DNA of 43,261 bases from Corynebacterium sp. (GTDB lineage Bacteria; Actinomycetota; Actinomycetes; Mycobacteriales; Mycobacteriaceae). Below, piece after piece: positions 1 to 15,221 of the stretch. The notes under the pieces are model-generated. The model had not been told where the DNA came from. It saw only the letters and a list, made by a program, of their open reading frames with translations, and made no database searches. The stretch spans positions 1 to 43,261 of the forward strand of contig NZ_DUOE01000096.1 of assembly GCF_012838985.1 (NCBI RefSeq), read 5' to 3'. Numbering within the stretch: the stretch's first letter is position 1; each line of letters starts with the position of its first letter. A program made the position numbers and the translations under genes.

Positions 1-216
1 GGCCAGCTCCCACGCCCGGTGCGCCGAGAGATCGAGTTCGCCGAGGCCTCGGTAGCTGACGTCCACCCCGTCGCAGACGAAGGTCACGCACAGGTCCCGG
101 GACAGGGAGATGGAGACGACGGTGTCACTGAATCCGTCGTCGCTGAGACCGCGACGACGGACCCACGTGGCGGGGCGCAGGGCCGGGAGGAGGGTGGACG
201 GGGACAGGGGCGACAT
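1..216 (-). CDS. Hypothetical protein, N-terminal part (truncated by window start)
   Basis: Open reverse frame from ATG (CAT at 214-216): MSPLSPSTLLPALRPATWVRRRGLSDDGFSDTVVSISLSRDLCVTFVCDGVDVSYRGLGELDLSAHRAWELA, running off the left edge; actinobacterial codon usage. Confidence 0.55.
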   Translation of the reverse strand, partial: MSPLSPSTLLPALRPATWVRRRGLSDDGFSDTVVSISLSRDLCVTFVCDGVDVSYRGLGELDLSAHRAWELA

Positions 217-301
217 GGGCGATCCTCGGGTCGGGAGCTTCTTCCTTCACCACTGTTGGACTCCGGAAACCGCCCGGAGGTTCCCTGTCCCCCGAAAATT
301 C

Positions 302-1606
302 CTAGAACGGGGGCTGCTCGTCCTCGCTGCCGTCCGCGCTCAGGCCGAGGACGGCGATGAGCTGGTCACCCGTCCAGATCTGCAGGTCCTGTCCCTTGGC
401 GATGAGCTCCTCCGCCCGCTTCTCCTTGGACGTCTTCGTCGCCCAGGTGCCGGCCACGAGGATCGTGGTCTTCCGGGTGACGTTCTTCCCGATGTCCGCC
501 CCCATGTCCGCGATCGCCGACCACAGCCGCCCTTTGTCGAAGGGCTCGAAGTCACCGGTCAGGGTGACGTGCTGGCCGAAGAGCGGACCCGTCGGATCCG
601 CGTCCGGGTTGGGCTCGGGGATGACGTCCGGCGTGGCCACCGACTGCCAGGGGGCACGACGCGCGGGCTTCTGCGCCGGGGCCTGGGCGGGGACGGCCGG
701 CAGGCCGGGACGCTGACGCAGGACCGGGTGGACCGCATCCTGCCGCAGGGTGCCGGTGAGGAAGCCGGAATCCTCCTGCAGTTCCCGGAAGGGACCCCGG
801 TGATCCGCGCGCCGGGCCAGTTCCACGACGATGCCGGCCGCCGCGCGGGCGTCCTCGGTCGCGTCGTGGTGCCTGCCCAGCGGTACACCCAGACCGGCCG
901 CCACCGTGGGCAGCCGGTGGTCGGGCAGACCGAGCTCGGCCGCCCGGGACAGCACCAGGGAACAGCCGAAGGTGAGCTCCGGGACCGGCAGGTCGGACGC
1001 CAGACAGGCACGACGCAGCGCCATCATGTCGAACTGGGCGTTGTGGGCGACCACCGGCAGATCACCGATGAACTCCACCAGACCGGGCAGCCGCTCCGCG
1101 AAGCCCGGCTGGTCCGCCACCATCTCCGGGGTGATGCCGTGGATGGCGACGTTGCCGTCCTCGAAACCCGCCAGCTCCGACGGGGGAGCGCACAACCACG
1201 ACTCGGCCGCGACCTCCACGCCGTCGATGAACCGGACCACACCGATCTGGCAGATGGACCCCACGTCCGAATTGGCGGTCTCCACGTCGAATCCCACGAA
1301 GCTGAGCCCGGTGACCCCGCCGACGGAGGCGGTGGGGGCCTCACCCCGCAGAGCGGCCTCCACGTCGGCGATGAAGTCCTCGGCCGCCCGGTCCTGGCCG
1401 GGGGCGAAGGTCACCGTCGTGCCGGGGCCCTCGAGGAGGACCACGCCGACGTCGAGAAGCGTGGGCGGCGTGCACCGCACACCGGTGACCTCCGCCAACG
1501 GGACGGTGACCACGGTCTGCCCGGTGAGGGCGGCGGCCAGCGCCGACTGTTCGATGCGGATGCTCGTCTCGGTGACGCTGAGATGCGCGCCGTGGGCCGG
1601 GATCAC
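302..1606 (-). CDS. DEDD 3'-5' exonuclease (DNA polymerase III epsilon-like) with C-terminal BRCT domain
   Basis: Exo I-like FVGFDVETAN, Exo II-like VVAHNAQFD, Exo III-like HHDATEDARA; C-terminal GQHVTLTGDFEPFDKGRLWSAIADMGADIGKNVTRKTTILVAG is BRCT-like. Confidence 0.88.
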   Translation of the reverse strand: MIPAHGAHLSVTETSIRIEQSALAAALTGQTVVTVPLAEVTGVRCTPPTLLDVGVVLLEGPGTTVTFAPGQDRAAEDFIADVEAALRGEAPTASVGGVTGLSFVGFDVETANSDVGSICQIGVVRFIDGVEVAAESWLCAPPSELAGFEDGNVAIHGITPEMVADQPGFAERLPGLVEFIGDLPVVAHNAQFDMMALRRACLASDLPVPELTFGCSLVLSRAAELGLPDHRLPTVAAGLGVPLGRHHDATEDARAAAGIVVELARRADHRGPFRELQEDSGFLTGTLRQDAVHPVLRQRPGLPAVPAQAPAQKPARRAPWQSVATPDVIPEPNPDADPTGPLFGQHVTLTGDFEPFDKGRLWSAIADMGADIGKNVTRKTTILVAGTWATKTSKEKRAEELIAKGQDLQIWTGDQLIAVLGLSADGSEDEQPPF

Positions 1607-1668
1607 TCGTCGACTCCGTTTCTTCGGGGGCTGGGTCAGGCCAGTCTACCCGGCTACGATCGGGGGGT

Positions 1669-2034
1669 ATGAGCAGCCGCCAGCGTTCGTGGGCGCGCCG
1701 GTACGACCCCTTCGACCGGACCTGCCCCAGCCGCGACCTGCTCACTTCCGTGGGGGACAAATGGACGATCCTCATCATCCTCGCGCTGGAGCAACGGCCC
1801 CTGCGCTACGGACGCATCGAGCAGATCGTGGACGGCATCTCCCAGAAGATGCTCTCCCAACGCCTGCGCACCATGACCGGGGACGGCCTCATCGCACGCT
1901 GGGCCTACGAGGAGATCCCGCCGCGGGTCGAGTACGAACTCACCGACCTGGGCAGGAGCCTCCTGCCCGTGGCGCAGGCTCTCGTCGACTGGGTCGCGGA
2001 CAACTACGCCACGGTGGAGGAACACCACCGCTGA
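1669..2034 (+). CDS. HxlR-family winged-helix transcriptional regulator
   Basis: CPSRDLLTSVGDKWTILIILALEQRPLRYGRIEQIVDGISQKMLSQRLRTMTGDGLI...YELTDLGRSLLPV, typical HxlR. Confidence 0.9.
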   Translation: MSSRQRSWARRYDPFDRTCPSRDLLTSVGDKWTILIILALEQRPLRYGRIEQIVDGISQKMLSQRLRTMTGDGLIARWAYEEIPPRVEYELTDLGRSLLPVAQALVDWVADNYATVEEHHR

Positions 2035-2042
2035 ACGGGGGG

Positions 2043-4490
<2,448 letters not shown>

Positions 4491-4529
4491 ATGGACAGAT
4501 CATAATGTAGTGCGCCGCGATCCACTTGC

Positions 4530-5066
4530 TCACGCGCGGGCCGTGTCGAGCCCCGCGAGCATGAGTTCCACTCCCCGGTGGAAGTCGCCGGAGGCGTCAC
4601 ACGGCTTCTCGGCCCCCGTGTCCGCCGCGTGCTGCGCCCGTGCCTGTTCCAGGGCGGTCGCTCCGAGCACCAGGTGGAGGAGGGAGGCGGCGCCGACACG
4701 CCGCAGGTCGGCGTCCCCCTCAAGGGTTCCCGCCAACTGCTTCTCGACGACCTCCCGCGTCTCCGACTCCGGCTGCGAGAGGGCGGCGGCGACGAGTTCC
4801 GCGCCGTCGCGGCGCGAGAGCATCGACTCCCGCAGCAGCCCGGCGAGGGCCGGGGCGGTGCGCGGGGCGGCGTCGGTGAGCACCGGCGCCAGGATCTCCT
4901 CCGCGATGGCGGCGATGAGCTGCTGTTTGTTGGCGATGTGCCAGTAGAGTGCGCCCGGGGCGACACCGAGGGACGTGGCGACACGACGCATGGTCATGTC
5001 CGCCAGGCCGTACGTGTCCAGGATGGTGACGGCGGCGGTGACGATGGATTCGCGGGTCAACTGCAC
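4530..5066 (-). CDS. TetR/AcrR-family transcriptional regulator
   Basis: From GTG at 5066: VQLTRESIVTAAVTILDTYGLADMTMRRVATSLGVAPGALYWHIANKQQLIAAIAEEIL, classical TetR HTH; the longer track ORF is a frame extension. Confidence 0.88.
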   Translation of the reverse strand: MQLTRESIVTAAVTILDTYGLADMTMRRVATSLGVAPGALYWHIANKQQLIAAIAEEILAPVLTDAAPRTAPALAGLLRESMLSRRDGAELVAAALSQPESETREVVEKQLAGTLEGDADLRRVGAASLLHLVLGATALEQARAQHAADTGAEKPCDASGDFHRGVELMLAGLDTARA

Positions 5067-5180
5067 ATCCTGGAGCCTACCTGGTGACCAAACTCCCAGG
5101 GTTCCTTCAGCCCGCGGGGTGCGGTGGTTGATATGGTGACCACTCGACGTACCCAAACCTTCCGGCAGGAGTTCCCAGCA

Positions 5181-5837
5181 GTGACTGTGAAGAAGACCAT
5201 CGTGGCGCTCGCCCTCACCGTTCCCCTCATGTTCGTCGCGGCCTGCGGTGGCGGGGAGACGGCTGAGAGCACCGCCACCGGGGTGCCGACGGCGAACACC
5301 GTGACCTCCACCCGCACCACGGAGTCGACGACGTCGGTCACCTCCGAGGAGGAGTCCAGCAGCGAGGAGCCGACCTCCGAGGAGCCCACGGAGGAGCCGG
5401 TGGAGGAGCCCGCCGAGGAGCCGGCCCCGCCGGCCGTCGACCCGCTGCTCGACGAGCTCTACGAGGAGCCGGAGCCGGTCACCGGCGGCCACGCGGCGAG
5501 CGAGACGGACCGCGCCGAGATCGAGCAGCTGGTCCGGGGCATCTACGAGGTCGAGACCTTCCACCAGTTCCTCCGCTACGTCCCGGAGAACACCTGCAAC
5601 GAGGCCGTCGCCGCCCAGGGCGGCCCGCAGGCCATGGACCTGGCCGGCATCCCCGACCAGCCGCTGCACCAGTGGGACGTCTACGCCGCCGCACAGCCGC
5701 ACATCGCCTCCGTCGATGACATCCGCGTCGAGGGCAACCACGCCTCCGCCGTGGTCACCGCGGTCTCGGCCGGCCAGACGGAGACCCGTACCCAGCGCTA
5801 CCTGCACGAGGACGGCCGCTGGAAGTTCTGCAACTGA
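5181..5837 (+). CDS. Secreted lipoprotein with Glu/Pro/Ser/Thr-rich linker, hypothetical
   Basis: Signal peptide and lipobox VTVKKTIVALALTVPLMFVAAC from GTG 5181 with AGGAG upstream; low-complexity linker then globular C-terminal domain. Confidence 0.8.
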   Translation: MTVKKTIVALALTVPLMFVAACGGGETAESTATGVPTANTVTSTRTTESTTSVTSEEESSSEEPTSEEPTEEPVEEPAEEPAPPAVDPLLDELYEEPEPVTGGHAASETDRAEIEQLVRGIYEVETFHQFLRYVPENTCNEAVAAQGGPQAMDLAGIPDQPLHQWDVYAAAQPHIASVDDIRVEGNHASAVVTAVSAGQTETRTQRYLHEDGRWKFCN

Positions 5838-5839
5838 CG

Positions 5840-6355
5840 GTGAGGATCCCACGCACGGTGGGCACCGCCGCCGGGGTGGCGGCCGTGTCCCTCCTCATCC
5901 ATTCCGTGGTCGGCGGCCTCTGGGGTCTGCTGCGGCCCGCGTACTCCGGCACCCTCGCGGAGGGCGGGCAGGTGATCATCGACGCCGCCGCCGGCAGTGT
6001 CGAGTTCATCTCCTTCGGCAGCTTCGTCGTCGCCACCGGCCTGCTCGCGACGCTCGTCTCCCTGAGCACCTACGTCCTGTCACCGGACACGCGCGGCCCG
6101 GCGATGCTCTGGTGGCTCATGGCGGTCGCGGCCCTCTCCGCCTTCTCCTTCCTGGCGGTGGGGACGGTGACCTCCGGCCTGCTCCACGACATCGGGGACC
6201 CCGACCTGCTGTCCCAGGGGGACCGCGTGAGCATGGTCCCGGGCCTCGACCCGGGCGTCGGGTGGCTGGTCGCCCCCTTCCTCGCCGCCCTCGCCTACTG
6301 GTGCTCCGCCCTCGTGACCCCGGAGACCGACACCCCGACCCTGCCGATACAGTGA
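5840..6355 (+). CDS. Small multi-pass membrane protein, hypothetical
   Basis: Several hydrophobic segments; close downstream of the lipoprotein. Confidence 0.65.
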   Translation: MRIPRTVGTAAGVAAVSLLIHSVVGGLWGLLRPAYSGTLAEGGQVIIDAAAGSVEFISFGSFVVATGLLATLVSLSTYVLSPDTRGPAMLWWLMAVAALSAFSFLAVGTVTSGLLHDIGDPDLLSQGDRVSMVPGLDPGVGWLVAPFLAALAYWCSALVTPETDTPTLPIQ

Positions 6356-6360
6356 GAGAC

Positions 6361-7239
6361 ATGACGCCGCCTGACACCCCCGCTTTCCCGACCGTCGAGA
6401 TCGACCCGGAGGCCGTGGACCGACTCATCGCCACCGCGCTCGACGAGGATCTCACCTACGGTCCCGACATCACCAGCCGGGCCACCGTGCCCTCCGGACA
6501 CCGTTCCGAGGCGCAGATCGTGTCCCGCCAGGCGGGCACCATCGCCGGACTCTTCGTCGTCGACCGGGTGCTGCGTCAGGTGGCCACCTCCGACTTCCGC
6601 GTCGAGGAGATCACCCCGGACGGCAGCCGCGTCGGCCCGGGGGACGTGGTCGCCCGCATCGAGGCCGGCACCCGTGACCTGCTCACCGCGGAGCGCACCC
6701 TGCTCAACCTGCTCACCCACCTCTCCGGCATCGCCTCGGCGACGGCCCGCTGGGTCGACGCGGTCGAGGGCACCGGCGCGCAGATCCGTGACTCCCGCAA
6801 GACCCTGCCCGGCCTGCGTCTGCTACAGAAGTACGCCGTGACCACCGGCGGGGGAGTCAACCACCGACTGGGCCTGGGCGACCGGGCGCTCATCAAGGAC
6901 AACCACGTCGTCGCCGCCGGTGGCGTGCTCCCGGCGTTCCGCGCCGTGCGCGAGCAGTTCCCGGACAAATGGTGCGAGATCGAGGTCGACACCCTGGAAC
7001 AGCTCGACGAGCTGCTGCCGGAGAAGCCGGACGAGATCCTGCTCGACAACTTCGAGCCGTGGATGGTGCAGACGGCGGTGCAGCGTCGTGACGCGGTCTC
7101 GCCCGACACCCTCCTCGAGGCCTCCGGTGGCCTCACCCTCGACGTCGCGGCCGACTACGCCCGCACCGGCGTCGACTACCTCGCTGTCGGGTCCCTGACC
7201 CACTCCGCGCCGGCACTCGACCTGGGGCTGGACTTCTAA
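6361..7239 (+). CDS. nadC: Nicotinate-nucleotide pyrophosphorylase (carboxylating)
   Basis: From ATG 6361: DEDLTYGPDITSRATVP...LLTAERTLLNLLTHLSGIAS...RDSRKTLPGLRLLQKYAVTTGGGVNHRLGLGDRALIKDNHV. Confidence 0.96.
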   Translation: MTPPDTPAFPTVEIDPEAVDRLIATALDEDLTYGPDITSRATVPSGHRSEAQIVSRQAGTIAGLFVVDRVLRQVATSDFRVEEITPDGSRVGPGDVVARIEAGTRDLLTAERTLLNLLTHLSGIASATARWVDAVEGTGAQIRDSRKTLPGLRLLQKYAVTTGGGVNHRLGLGDRALIKDNHVVAAGGVLPAFRAVREQFPDKWCEIEVDTLEQLDELLPEKPDEILLDNFEPWMVQTAVQRRDAVSPDTLLEASGGLTLDVAADYARTGVDYLAVGSLTHSAPALDLGLDF

Positions 7240-8330
7240 CTGGGCCACGCCACGGCGGACTCGCCCGTGGCGTCGGTGCTGATCTCGTCGATGGCGTGCA
7301 GCACCTGGTTGATGGCCACCGCCGTGTTGTGCTCCAGCTGGAGTTCCGTCATGCCCTCCCGGACGGGCGCGGTGAACTCGACGCGCACCTGCAGGCCGTC
7401 GTTGTCCTCGTGGCAGAAGGCCTTCGTGGTGATGGACGCCTCGTTCCAGTCGTTGCACAGCAGGAACATGCGCAGGAAATCGGCCTCCGGGTCGAGACCC
7501 GGGTCCCAGTGCCCCTTGATGAGGTAACTGGGCCCGTTGTCCAGGAAGAAGCCGAAGAGCACGTCATTGATCCAGGCGATGATGACGTCCTCGTCACCGT
7601 GGGTCTTCTCGATGCCGAGATTGCCCAGTGCCTCACGCACCCGCTCGAGGGTGACCCCCGTGGGCTCCCCCTCGGGGGCGTCGAACTCCTCACCGGGATC
7701 CCACCCGTGGTCGGTGCTCATGCTGGCGGAGTACTCCTCATGGGGGTCGGGTTCCTCGCCGGGTTCGATGTCCTCCCGGCTGCGGCGGTGGTCGAGGTCG
7801 CGGAGTCGCACGGTGTCGTCGTCAAGCTCATTGACGCTGACGTGGCGGTCACGGGGGAGCGGACCGTTGAGGGCGGCGGTGTCCTGCTTGCGGCGCCGCG
7901 CGGCGGTGTCCTCGGAGTCGGGCATGGCCAGCTCGGGGAAGTCCCCGATGAGATGGTCGACGGCCAGGCGGGCGGTCTCCATCGACAGGCGCACGAAGTC
8001 CGCGAGCTGCGCGTCGGTGATCCCCGTGTCGACGAGCATGCTGGAGCGGGCGTGGAGGCTCACCGCCGTGTCGTGCCCGACGCGCAGCGACAGGGTCGGG
8101 CCGAGGCGCTCATGGTTCCAGGCGGTGATGGTGCGGGCGAGGGCACCGGTGTGCTCCATGCCGATGGTGCTGCGCATGTCCATGTCGAAGACCAGCGCGC
8201 CGGGGCTGCGTTCGTCGAGGTAGGCGGTGACGATGTGGTCGTGCCAGGGGAACACCAGCCGGTCAGCGCCCACATAGGCGTGGAAACCGAAGGACTCGGC
8301 AGCGACGTAGACCTCGGTCAGCGTGACCAT
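7236..8330 (-). CDS. YbjN domain-containing protein, apparently two tandem YbjN-like modules
   Basis: [41 protein letters not shown]... and second module [58 protein letters not shown]...LLCNDWNEA. Confidence 0.75.
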   Translation of the reverse strand: MVTLTEVYVAAESFGFHAYVGADRLVFPWHDHIVTAYLDERSPGALVFDMDMRSTIGMEHTGALARTITAWNHERLGPTLSLRVGHDTAVSLHARSSMLVDTGITDAQLADFVRLSMETARLAVDHLIGDFPELAMPDSEDTAARRRKQDTAALNGPLPRDRHVSVNELDDDTVRLRDLDHRRSREDIEPGEEPDPHEEYSASMSTDHGWDPGEEFDAPEGEPTGVTLERVREALGNLGIEKTHGDEDVIIAWINDVLFGFFLDNGPSYLIKGHWDPGLDPEADFLRMFLLCNDWNEASITTKAFCHEDNDGLQVRVEFTAPVREGMTELQLEHNTAVAINQVLHAIDEISTDATGESAVAWPS

Positions 8331-8389
8331 CAGGCTGACACCTCCTGCATTCTCCGGGCCGTGCTCGGGTGGTAGGCCCCTGACCTCTA

Positions 8390-8395
8390 CAATAA
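8390..8395 (+). promoter_or_regulatory. Candidate -10 element (TACAAT) upstream of hisD
   Basis: TACAAT in the 124-bp gap between divergent ybjN-like and hisD genes; no clear -35. Confidence 0.4.
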
Positions 8396-8454
8396 GGCAA
8401 CATAGACTCTGGCCCATCCGCTTTCATCCTGGCAGTTCGAGGAGAACCTTCACG

Positions 8455-11470
<3,016 letters not shown>

Positions 11471-11473
11471 AAA

Positions 11474-11680
11474 GTGCTCTCCATTGCTACGGTGGCACAG
11501 GAGAGCCAGGACGACAGTCTCTGGCTCGTGTACCTGATGTTCATCGTCGCCGGTCTCCTGGTCGGCGGCACCTGGTCCGCGCACCAGGCGGACAACAGGG
11601 GACTGGCGATATTCCTGGCACTGTGCGCCATCGTGTCGTTGGCGGGTGCCGTGTTCTGGATGATGGGAGCGATGGGCTAA
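11474..11680 (+). CDS. Small membrane protein in his cluster, hypothetical
   Basis: 68 aa with two hydrophobic stretches, GTG start 4 nt after hisB stop; conserved position in the corynebacterial hisDCB operon. Confidence 0.6.
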   Translation: MLSIATVAQESQDDSLWLVYLMFIVAGLLVGGTWSAHQADNRGLAIFLALCAIVSLAGAVFWMMGAMG

Positions 11681-12964
11681 GTGGCACAGGCGGGACTGAC
11701 ACGCGCGGAGATCGAGAACCTCGACAGCATGTGGAAGGCCCCCGGTTTCATACCCACCCTCATCGCGGTGTTCGCCGCGTTCGGTGCCTGGTCGCTGCTG
11801 CTGCCGGTGATCCCGCTGGCCGCGCTCGACCACGGCCACTCCGCCACCCTCGCCGGTGCCACCACCGGCGTGTTCATGGCCGCCACGGTGGCCACCCAGA
11901 TCTTCACGCCCATGATGCTGCGGAGCATCGGGTACAACCCGGTGATGGTCGCCGCGGCGTTCATGCTCGGTGTGCCCGCACTCGGCCACCTGCTGGGCAC
12001 GGACGCCTGGATCCTCCTGCTCTTCTCCGCCCTGCGCGGCGTCGGCTTCGGCGCCCTGACGGTGGCGGAGTCCGCGCTGATCGCCGAGATCGTGCCCGCC
12101 CGTTTCCTGGGCAAGGCCTCCGGCATGCTCGGCGTGTTCCTCGGCGTGGCCCAGATGATCGGGCTGCCCACGGGCCTGTGGCTGGCGGGGGAGTTCGGCT
12201 ACCCGACGGTGTACGTCACCGCCGCGGTCGTGGCACTCGTCGCCGCGGTCATGTGTCTGCGGATCCCACGTATCCGCGCCCAGCGCCGCCCGAAGGACGC
12301 ACCCGGCGGCGACGTGTCCATGTGGAAGCTCGTTGCCGTGCCCGCGGTGGCCGTCAACACCCTGGCCATGAGCTTCGGTGCCGTCTCCTCCTTCCTGCCG
12401 GCGGCGGTGCAGGACCTCGACCCGGTCACCGGGGCCGTCATCGGCGGTTTCATGCTCTCCATCATCGGCGGCGCGGCGATGGTGCTGCGCTACTTCTCCG
12501 GGGTGGTCGCTGACCGGGCGGGGCATGCCGGGGTGACCATGCTCCCCGGCCAGGCGATGGGCTTCGCGGGTGTCGCGCTCATGGCGCTGGTCATCGCCAA
12601 CGGCTGGTCCGTGTGGTGGCTCGTGCTCGCGGGCGTGCTCTTCGGCGGCGGCTTCGGCATGGTGCAGAACGAGGCCCTGCTGGAGATGTTCCAGCGCCTG
12701 CCCCGCACCAAGGTCTCCGAGGCCTCCGCGGTGTGGAACATGTCCTACGACGCCGGCACGGGCATCGGCTCCGTGGTCCTCGGTTTCGTCGCGGCCCGGG
12801 CGGCCTACTCCGGGGCGTATGCGGTGGCGGCGGGACTGGTCGCGCTGGGCATCCTGGCCACCCTCGCCGACCGCTACCTGGGTGCCCACCGGGTCACCGA
12901 CCACGACAACATCCGCACCCGCCTGCGCCAGATCCCGGTGCCCCGTCGTCCGCGGCGGCGGTAG
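11681..12964 (+). CDS. Major facilitator superfamily transporter
   Basis: About 12 hydrophobic segments; GVFMAATVATQIFTPMMLRSIGYNPVM, LLFSALRGVGFGALTVAESALIAE. Confidence 0.9.
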   Translation: MAQAGLTRAEIENLDSMWKAPGFIPTLIAVFAAFGAWSLLLPVIPLAALDHGHSATLAGATTGVFMAATVATQIFTPMMLRSIGYNPVMVAAAFMLGVPALGHLLGTDAWILLLFSALRGVGFGALTVAESALIAEIVPARFLGKASGMLGVFLGVAQMIGLPTGLWLAGEFGYPTVYVTAAVVALVAAVMCLRIPRIRAQRRPKDAPGGDVSMWKLVAVPAVAVNTLAMSFGAVSSFLPAAVQDLDPVTGAVIGGFMLSIIGGAAMVLRYFSGVVADRAGHAGVTMLPGQAMGFAGVALMALVIANGWSVWWLVLAGVLFGGGFGMVQNEALLEMFQRLPRTKVSEASAVWNMSYDAGTGIGSVVLGFVAARAAYSGAYAVAAGLVALGILATLADRYLGAHRVTDHDNIRTRLRQIPVPRRPRRR

Positions 12965-13012
12965 CGGGGCAGGCTGACAGGGCAGGGGGACCCACCGACT
13001 ACACTCACGGCC

Positions 13013-13648
13013 ATGGCAAAAACCGTCGCCCTCCTCGACTACGGCTCCGGCAACCTCCGCTCCGCCCACCGGGCACTGGAGAAGGTCGGTGCCGATGTGA
13101 CAGTCACCTCTGACCCCACCGTCGCTACCGGGGCGGACGGACTGCTCGTCCCCGGCGTCGGCGCCTTCGCCGCCTGCATGGCCGGACTCAACGCCGTCCA
13201 CGGCCCCCGCATCATCGGCCAGCGCCTGGCCGGTGGCCGCCCGGTGCTGGGCATCTGCGTCGGCATGCAGATCCTCTTCGACGAGGGCCACGAACACGGC
13301 GTCCGGACCAGCGGCGCGGGGGAGTGGCCCGGCGTCGTCGAGCGTCTGCACGCGCAGATCCTCCCGCACATGGGCTGGAACACCGTCTCCCGTGCCCCCG
13401 GCTCGCAGATGTTCGCGCAGCTCTCCGACGAGGAGCGCTTCTACTTCGTCCACTCCTACGGCGTCCGCGACTGGACCCTGGAGACCGATGACCTGACCAC
13501 CCCGCCGGCCGTCGCCTGGGCGGAGCACGAGGACGACCGTTTCGTCGCCGCCGTGGAGAACGGCCCGCTGTGGGCCACCCAGTTCCACCCCGAGAAGTCC
13601 GGCGACGCCGGGCTGCAGCTGCTGGCCAACTGGCTTGAGACCCTCTGA
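13013..13648 (+). CDS. hisH: Imidazole glycerol phosphate synthase subunit HisH
   Basis: [68 protein letters not shown]. Confidence 0.97.
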   Translation: MAKTVALLDYGSGNLRSAHRALEKVGADVTVTSDPTVATGADGLLVPGVGAFAACMAGLNAVHGPRIIGQRLAGGRPVLGICVGMQILFDEGHEHGVRTSGAGEWPGVVERLHAQILPHMGWNTVSRAPGSQMFAQLSDEERFYFVHSYGVRDWTLETDDLTTPPAVAWAEHEDDRFVAAVENGPLWATQFHPEKSGDAGLQLLANWLETL

Positions 13649-13669
13649 TTCCCGATAGGATTGGCAACC

Positions 13670-14410
13670 ATGAGCGATTTCACCCTTCTTCCCGCCGTCG
13701 ACGTCGTCGACGGCCACGCCGTCCGCCTCGATCAGGGTGAGGCAGGCACCGAGAAGTCCTACGGTTCCCCGCTGGAGGCGGCCCTCGAGTGGCAGGCCCA
13801 GGGCGCGGAGTGGCTGCACTTCGTCGACCTCGACGCCGCCTTCGGCCGCGGCTCCAACCACGAGCTCATGGCGGAGATCACCCGTCAGCTCGACATCAAG
13901 GTGGAGCTGACCGGCGGCATCCGCGACGACGCCTCCCTCGAGCGGGCCCTGGCCACCGGCGCCACGCGCGTCAACATCGGCACCGCCGCGCTGGAGAAGC
14001 CGGAGTGGATCGCCCAGGTGCTCAGGTCCCACGGTGAGCAGGTCGCCGTCGACATCGCCGTCCGGGAGATCGACGGCGAGTGGCGCACCCGCGGCAACGG
14101 CTGGGTCTCCGACGGCGGTGACCTCTGGGAGGTCCTCGAGCGCCTCGACTCGGCCGGCTGCACCCGTTTCGTCGTCACGGACGTCTCCAAGGACGGCACC
14201 CTCGCGGGCCCGAACGTCCAGCTCCTGCGTGAGGTGGCCGCAGCCACCGACGCCAGGATCGTCGCCTCCGGTGGTATCTCGGTGCTTGACGACGTCATCG
14301 AGCTGGCGAAGTACACCGACGAGGGCATCGACTCTGCCATCATCGGCAAGGCACTGTACGAGAAGCGTTTCACGCTGCGTGAGGCGCTCGCGGCCGTCGA
14401 GAAGCTCTAG
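13670..14410 (+). CDS. hisA: Phosphoribosyl-formimino AICAR isomerase (HisA; PriA/subHisA lineage)
   Basis: From ATG 13670: [56 protein letters not shown]. Confidence 0.95.
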   Translation: MSDFTLLPAVDVVDGHAVRLDQGEAGTEKSYGSPLEAALEWQAQGAEWLHFVDLDAAFGRGSNHELMAEITRQLDIKVELTGGIRDDASLERALATGATRVNIGTAALEKPEWIAQVLRSHGEQVAVDIAVREIDGEWRTRGNGWVSDGGDLWEVLERLDSAGCTRFVVTDVSKDGTLAGPNVQLLREVAAATDARIVASGGISVLDDVIELAKYTDEGIDSAIIGKALYEKRFTLREALAAVEKL

Positions 14411-14414
14411 GCAC

Positions 14415-15203
14415 ATGGACGCCCGGGGACTGCTCGCCGTCGCGGAGGCGGTGTGCGACGACGCGGAGAGGATGTTCCTCGACGGGGTCGGCTCGGACCC
14501 GGCCGCGATGAAGAGCCCGGGCGACTTCGCCACGGAGGTGGACCTCGCGATCGAGGCCTACCTGCGGCAGACCCTCACCCAGTTCACCGGCATCCCGGTG
14601 CTCGGGGAGGAGGCCGGCGGCCGCTACAACCACGAGGCCGTGTGGGTCGTCGACCCGGTGGACGGCACCGCCAACTACGCCGCGGGCAACCCGATGTGCG
14701 CGATCCTCATCAGCCTGCTCGTCGAGGACCGGCCGGTCGTGGCGATCACCTCCATGCCGCTGCTCGGACGCCGGCTCACCGCCTACGAGGGGGGACCTGT
14801 CCGCCTCAACGGACAGCCGATCACCCCGCTGACCGAGGCCGACCAGCTCGTCGCCCAGGTGGGCTTCTCCTCGGTGGCCTCCCAGGTGCGTTCCCGGTTC
14901 CCCTCGCTGCTGCGGCAGGGCCTGCTGGCGGAACTGTCGGCGACGTACCTGCGCCCCCGGATCACCGGCTCGGTCGGCGTCGACCTGGCCTTCACCGCAC
15001 AGGGCATCTTCGGCGGAGCCGTGAGCTTCTCCCCGCACGTGTGGGACAACGCGGCGGGCGTCATGCTCGTGCGCGCCAACGGGGGAGTGGTCACCGACAT
15101 CGAGGGCAACGAGTGGACCCCGCGGTCGATCGGCGTTGTGGCGGGTACCGCGCGGGCGCACCAGGCGATCATGAGTACGATGGACGGGATCCTGAACTCA
15201 TGA
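14415..15203 (+). CDS. impA: Inositol monophosphatase family protein (ImpA-like)
   Basis: FATEVDLAIEAYLR, GEEAGG, WVVDPVDGTANYAAGNP, HVWDNAAGVMLVRANGG; between hisA and hisF as in C. glutamicum. Confidence 0.9.
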   Translation: MDARGLLAVAEAVCDDAERMFLDGVGSDPAAMKSPGDFATEVDLAIEAYLRQTLTQFTGIPVLGEEAGGRYNHEAVWVVDPVDGTANYAAGNPMCAILISLLVEDRPVVAITSMPLLGRRLTAYEGGPVRLNGQPITPLTEADQLVAQVGFSSVASQVRSRFPSLLRQGLLAELSATYLRPRITGSVGVDLAFTAQGIFGGAVSFSPHVWDNAAGVMLVRANGGVVTDIEGNEWTPRSIGVVAGTARAHQAIMSTMDGILNS

Positions 15204-15221
15204 ACTGAAAGGGGCGGATTC

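Noticed and set aside
5380-5480. GAGGAGCC-type tandem repeats in the lipoprotein gene
   Set aside because: Simple codon repetition of a Glu-Glu-Pro-rich linker, common in secreted actinobacterial lipoproteins; not a regular repeat array.
8331-8454. T-box or His-leader attenuator upstream of hisD
   Set aside because: Only 124 bp between divergent genes, no His-rich leader peptide, T-box sequence or terminator hairpin seen.
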